From Winogradskyella ouciana (GTDB lineage: Bacteria; Bacteroidota; Bacteroidia; Flavobacteriales; Flavobacteriaceae), in NCBI RefSeq assembly GCF_009709615.1, contig NZ_WJYA01000006.1, positions 248,001 to 312,000 of the forward strand: a DNA stretch of 64,000 nt. Reading direction: 5' to 3'. Positions within the stretch are counted from its first letter, which is position 1. Each line of letters begins with the position of its first letter. Positions 61,054-64,000 of this stretch are shown here, piece after piece. The notes beneath the pieces were generated by a model, which worked only from the letters and a program-made list of their open reading frames with translations, did not search any database and was not told the DNA's origin. Position numbers and translations under genes: made by a program.

Positions 61054-64000
61054 TTACTTTACTAAAACTTTCTTCGTCGATACTGAACCGCTTGCAGCAT
61101 ATAACTTAATGATATAAGTTCCAGTACTTAAATTCTTAACTTCATATTCAGAGTAACCGCTCTCTGAAATATTTTCAATAGTATGAATAGATTGTCCTAA
61201 TACATTGAATAATTCAATCGACTTTACTTCTATTTGGTTAGGGTTTATTAATATGATTTTCTCTTTGTCATTAGAGTATAACACATCTAAACTTTCGCTA
61301 GCTTCATCATCTATACCAAGTATATCAGCAGCTGTTCCGAAAGTGATTTCAAAACGATCGAGATATTCACCAGCGTTTAGGAAAATTTCATAGTCACTAG
61401 CGCGTAGGTCATGATAAACTTCTAGATCCTTATCATGGACGTAGATGTTTATATCACTTGGTACATTTTCTAATTCATCTATGGTAATAGAATTTGTACC
61501 ATCTTCATTAACTTTAATACCTATTGGATAAACAGCAGAAATTTCTGCATCGTTACTTCCTTGGATAATATATTGTTCATCATTGATTATCCAGAACATG
61601 TCATCTGTTTGATTGTCATTTAACTTAGCATCATAAGCCCAATCTACATCAGTTGTTGTATTTTCATCAATGGTCAATAACAGTTGTCTGTGCAATTGCA
61701 TTGAGTGACTTGCGTTAAAACCAATTCTAAACTTCATTCTATCATCTGTTTCTACATCGTTGTTTGAAGTATGAGAATTTCTCAAAAACACAGAACTTGC
61801 TCCACCTTCTCTTTGGAAAACACGTTGGTCATTTTCAAAATTTATAGTTCCAGTACTGATGCCACTTACAAAGAAACCTTGACTAACAGGAATATATCTG
61901 CCAGGTGTCTTAGTACCTACACCTACTTGAGCCACATCTGGATCTGGCGCTGGAGCTGGCACACCACCTGAAAGGTTATACAATGCATATCCTCCTTGAT
62001 ATTCTTGTAGTATATGGGAACCTCCTCCCCAATGCTCCCAGAAATAAAGGGTACCAGAAGTATCTGTGTTGTCAGAAATAAACTCGTCCGCATCTATAGC
62101 AGAAGCATAAGGATTACCAACTAAATAATCGTTACCGCTATTGATGGTTAAAGTAATATCGCCATTATTCGGTTTTCCTAAGAACACATAGTTTTGTTCT
62201 GTGAGTATTGAACCTGTTCCAGGACCCTTCATTGTAAAACCTTCACCTGCATTTATGGTGCCTGTGCGTCTTACGTGTTGCCATGCAGAATAATCATCAG
62301 TTGTTAAGTTGGCAAATTTCCATATCCAGTAATCTGCAATTCTAATAGGACTGGTTGCTGCTCCGTCAAGTCCTGAACTTGAGAAATTAACTCCGTTAGT
62401 ACCATCGAACATAACATCCTGTACAGTGTAACGGTGATCATTTGTCGCCATATCAGTTTCACCGACTGGTGAAGACCAATAGTTATAGGTATATGTGTCA
62501 GCTGTACCTTGTTGATCTTTTTCAAGCTCACCAGTAGCGTCAACCAGCAAATTACTACCTGTTTCTTGAATCAATTGAGATTCCCCTTCTAAATCTAATT
62601 TACCTGTTAATCTCATATAGTGAGAAACTGTAATTCCATTACCTGTATCAGTGGCATTGTCTCCACTTACTGTTAATTCATTGGCATCTATGTATAGTCC
62701 GAGTAACTCTCTATTGTCATTGTTACCACCAGGTAATGAAGAATTATCCATCGTAACATTGTGAGATGTTCTAACAATATTCCAATTTACTGTAATTGAT
62801 GGGTCAACAATTGAAGCTGAACCAGGTATGTATTGTAAACTACCATTTGCCCATGTTGCTTTTGTATCCCAATCGCCATCTTGTGTAGACTCATAAGGTA
62901 ATGGAGCTGTTTGTCTATCTACGGTATCTAAGTTTCTCAGTGCACCTTGATTTCCTTTCCCTGATGCGTCATCTGTATTGGTATACGTATAAACTGACAT
63001 TGGGTAATAGCCAGCCAAATCATTCCATGGCACGGCATCAATATCATGTTTTGTAATGGTAGTAGGGAGTTCTTTACCCATTGCCTGACCTGCATTATCT
63101 TCAATTTCTTGATTCATTACAAATCGTAATTGATCTTCCGTTAAATTGGTATCCCATATTCTAACTTCATCTATATTGCCTCTAAAGTGTTGTGTTATAG
63201 TGCCTTTTCCAGCTGCAGCTATGAGGAATGAATGATCTGTTGCTACAGGCGCTGTTCTAGATGCTGAATTGTCTAATACACCGTCTATATATATAGATAT
63301 GGTTGAACCGTCATAAATAGCCGCAACATGGTGCCATTCGTCGTCAGGAATGGAGTTATAGGTTGTTAGGTTTTGTAACGCTCCGTTTCTCCAATTTATT
63401 TGTATCCTATTATTATCTAAAATTACAAGTTCATAGCCTTGTGTTACAACATTAAAAGAAGTAGGTCTTTTTGAAACAATAGACTTGGTACCAGTATCAG
63501 CTGCATCACGCTTTACCCAAGCAGAAATAGTAAAACCAGTTGGATCTAAATCCAAGTTATCCTCCATGTCTATATAATCTACAGCTCCGTCAAAGTATAC
63601 TGAGCGTTCAACAACTACTTGAGGAGCGTAACCAAAAGTAATGTACTTAGTACCATCAAAATCATATTCGGCCTCTAAATTTCCATTGCCATCAGAGGTC
63701 ATTACTCTATAATCTGCAGTAGGATCAAATACACCGGTACTAGAAATAAACATGTAATAACTACCAGGAGGTGAAATATTTCTTATAGCATTTTGAGGAA
63801 TTCTAACTTTTACAGAAGGGATATCTCCACCGTTTTCAACCACTTTCCAAACACGTTGCATAGCAGTAAAACTAACATCTGTAGTTAGGGCAGGAGTAAT
63901 ACCAGCACTCATGTTTACCGTGACTACTGAAGCAGCAAGATTTAAATCTGCACCATTATTTCCCCACATTAAAAACTCTTTATCGTTAAAGGTTGTAGGG
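61054..64000 (-). CDS. Large secreted LamG-domain protein with T9SS sorting signal (5' part outside window)
   Basis: At least 981 aa; the frame stays open to the window edge, and the first in-frame ATG seen (63969) is only internal. Reading from the edge: a beta-rich region beginning FNDKEFLMWGNNGADLN, then a LamG/concanavalin-A-like domain starting SVYFDGAVDYIDMEDNLDLDPTGFTISAWVKRD and ending DEVRIWDTNLTEDQLRFVMNQ. A long Thr/Asp-rich beta region follows (with GNPYASAIDADEFI), then the T9SS type A sorting domain (SIELFNVLGQSIHTI ... LSTGTYIIKLYAASGSVSTKKVLVK). It would be a large adhesin-like or carbohydrate-active cell-surface protein. Confidence 0.85.
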   Translation of the reverse strand, partial: PTTFNDKEFLMWGNNGADLNLAASVVTVNMSAGITPALTTDVSFTAMQRVWKVVENGGDIPSVKVRIPQNAIRNISPPGSYYMFISSTGVFDPTADYRVMTSDGNGNLEAEYDFDGTKYITFGYAPQVVVERSVYFDGAVDYIDMEDNLDLDPTGFTISAWVKRDAADTGTKSIVSKRPTSFNVVTQGYELVILDNNRIQINWRNGALQNLTTYNSIPDDEWHHVAAIYDGSTISIYIDGVLDNSASRTAPVATDHSFLIAAAGKGTITQHFRGNIDEVRIWDTNLTEDQLRFVMNQEIEDNAGQAMGKELPTTITKHDIDAVPWNDLAGYYPMSVYTYTNTDDASGKGNQGALRNLDTVDRQTAPLPYESTQDGDWDTKATWANGSLQYIPGSASIVDPSITVNWNIVRTSHNVTMDNSSLPGGNNDNRELLGLYIDANELTVSGDNATDTGNGITVSHYMRLTGKLDLEGESQLIQETGSNLLVDATGELEKDQQGTADTYTYNYWSSPVGETDMATNDHRYTVQDVMFDGTNGVNFSSSGLDGAATSPIRIADYWIWKFANLTTDDYSAWQHVRRTGTINAGEGFTMKGPGTGSILTEQNYVFLGKPNNGDITLTINSGNDYLVGNPYASAIDADEFISDNTDTSGTLYFWEHWGGGSHILQEYQGGYALYNLSGGVPAPAPDPDVAQVGVGTKTPGRYIPVSQGFFVSGISTGTINFENDQRVFQREGGASSVFLRNSHTSNNDVETDDRMKFRIGFNASHSMQLHRQLLLTIDENTTTDVDWAYDAKLNDNQTDDMFWIINDEQYIIQGSNDAEISAVYPIGIKVNEDGTNSITIDELENVPSDINIYVHDKDLEVYHDLRASDYEIFLNAGEYLDRFEITFGTAADILGIDDEASESLDVLYSNDKEKIILINPNQIEVKSIELFNVLGQSIHTIENISESGYSEYEVKNLSTGTYIIKLYAASGSVSTKKVLVK

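Noticed and set aside
1..64000. tRNA, rRNA, prophage, insertion sequence or defence island
   Set aside because: No cloverleaf, rRNA core sequence, transposase, integrase or known defence protein was seen; a covariance-model search could still find a missed small RNA.

Overview
The window looks like chromosome of a marine-type member of the Bacteroidota, most likely family Flavobacteriaceae (inference). The base composition is AT-rich. Promoters fit the Bacteroidota pattern TTG-N19-21-TAnnTTTG and Shine-Dalgarno sequences are absent. There are proteins with type IX secretion (T9SS) C-terminal sorting domains, TonB-dependent receptors with carboxypeptidase-like N-terminal domains, and type B L31 ribosomal protein. 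No tRNA, rRNA, CRISPR array, prophage or insertion sequence was recognised. Most of the window is ordinary core genome.

Layout. 1-6.5 kb: a partial membrane glycosyltransferase and a DUF4199 protein (minus), rpmE2, an alternative GlmU-like enzyme, a beta-propeller protein, a membrane protein and a peptide-binding lipoprotein. 6.6-12.2 kb: mtaB, a small GNAT, an alpha/beta hydrolase, an MltD-like lytic transglycosylase, cardiolipin synthase and a TPR protein. 12.3-16.4 kb: rpmH, a short form of carB and a T9SS cargo protein. 16.4-20.0 kb (minus): thioesterase, DUF3307, SatD, a small membrane protein and rmuC. In front of satD lies a striking six-half-site operator array. 20.1-26.0 kb: a vitamin B12 uptake locus, with ATPase, unknown lipoprotein, permease and binding protein on the minus strand, divergent from a cobalamin riboswitch and a btuB-like receptor. 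26.0-29.8 kb: an S41 protease, then an ECF sigma / putative anti-sigma / two DUF4252 genes. 29.8-36.7 kb: purB, a HEAT-like protein, a helix-hairpin-helix lipoprotein, a glycosyltransferase, a membrane protein/XRE regulator pair and a sirtuin. 36.7-43.9 kb: a triple CHRD lipoprotein, trmH, two VOC proteins, a DEAD-box helicase, an esterase and rdgB. 44.1-51 kb: hpf, an AraC/BLUF pair, rlmH, nadC, a YihY/BrkB protein and priA. 51.2-60.97 kb: an orphan LytTR response regulator, rpsF-rpsR-rplI, an Oar-like TonB receptor, a GDPD lipoprotein, an FtsX-type permease and hisS. 61.05 kb to the right edge: a large LamG/T9SS protein that runs off the window.

Working together: the B12 genes form a complete outer-membrane-to-cytoplasm uptake path, with one riboswitch on the receptor arm only. 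The sigma/anti-sigma/DUF4252 genes form a self-contained envelope-response cassette with an ECF-type promoter of its own. hpf, the AraC/BLUF pair and satD are candidate environmental-response points.

No clearly new multi-gene system was proven. The most unusual signals are (1) the 14-bp-periodic alternating half-site array overlapping the satD promoter, (2) an intergenic repeat that has become the start of a lipoprotein gene inside the B12 operon, (3) a terminator/promoter overlap ahead of the GDPD gene, and (4) several families of interspersed palindromic repeats.
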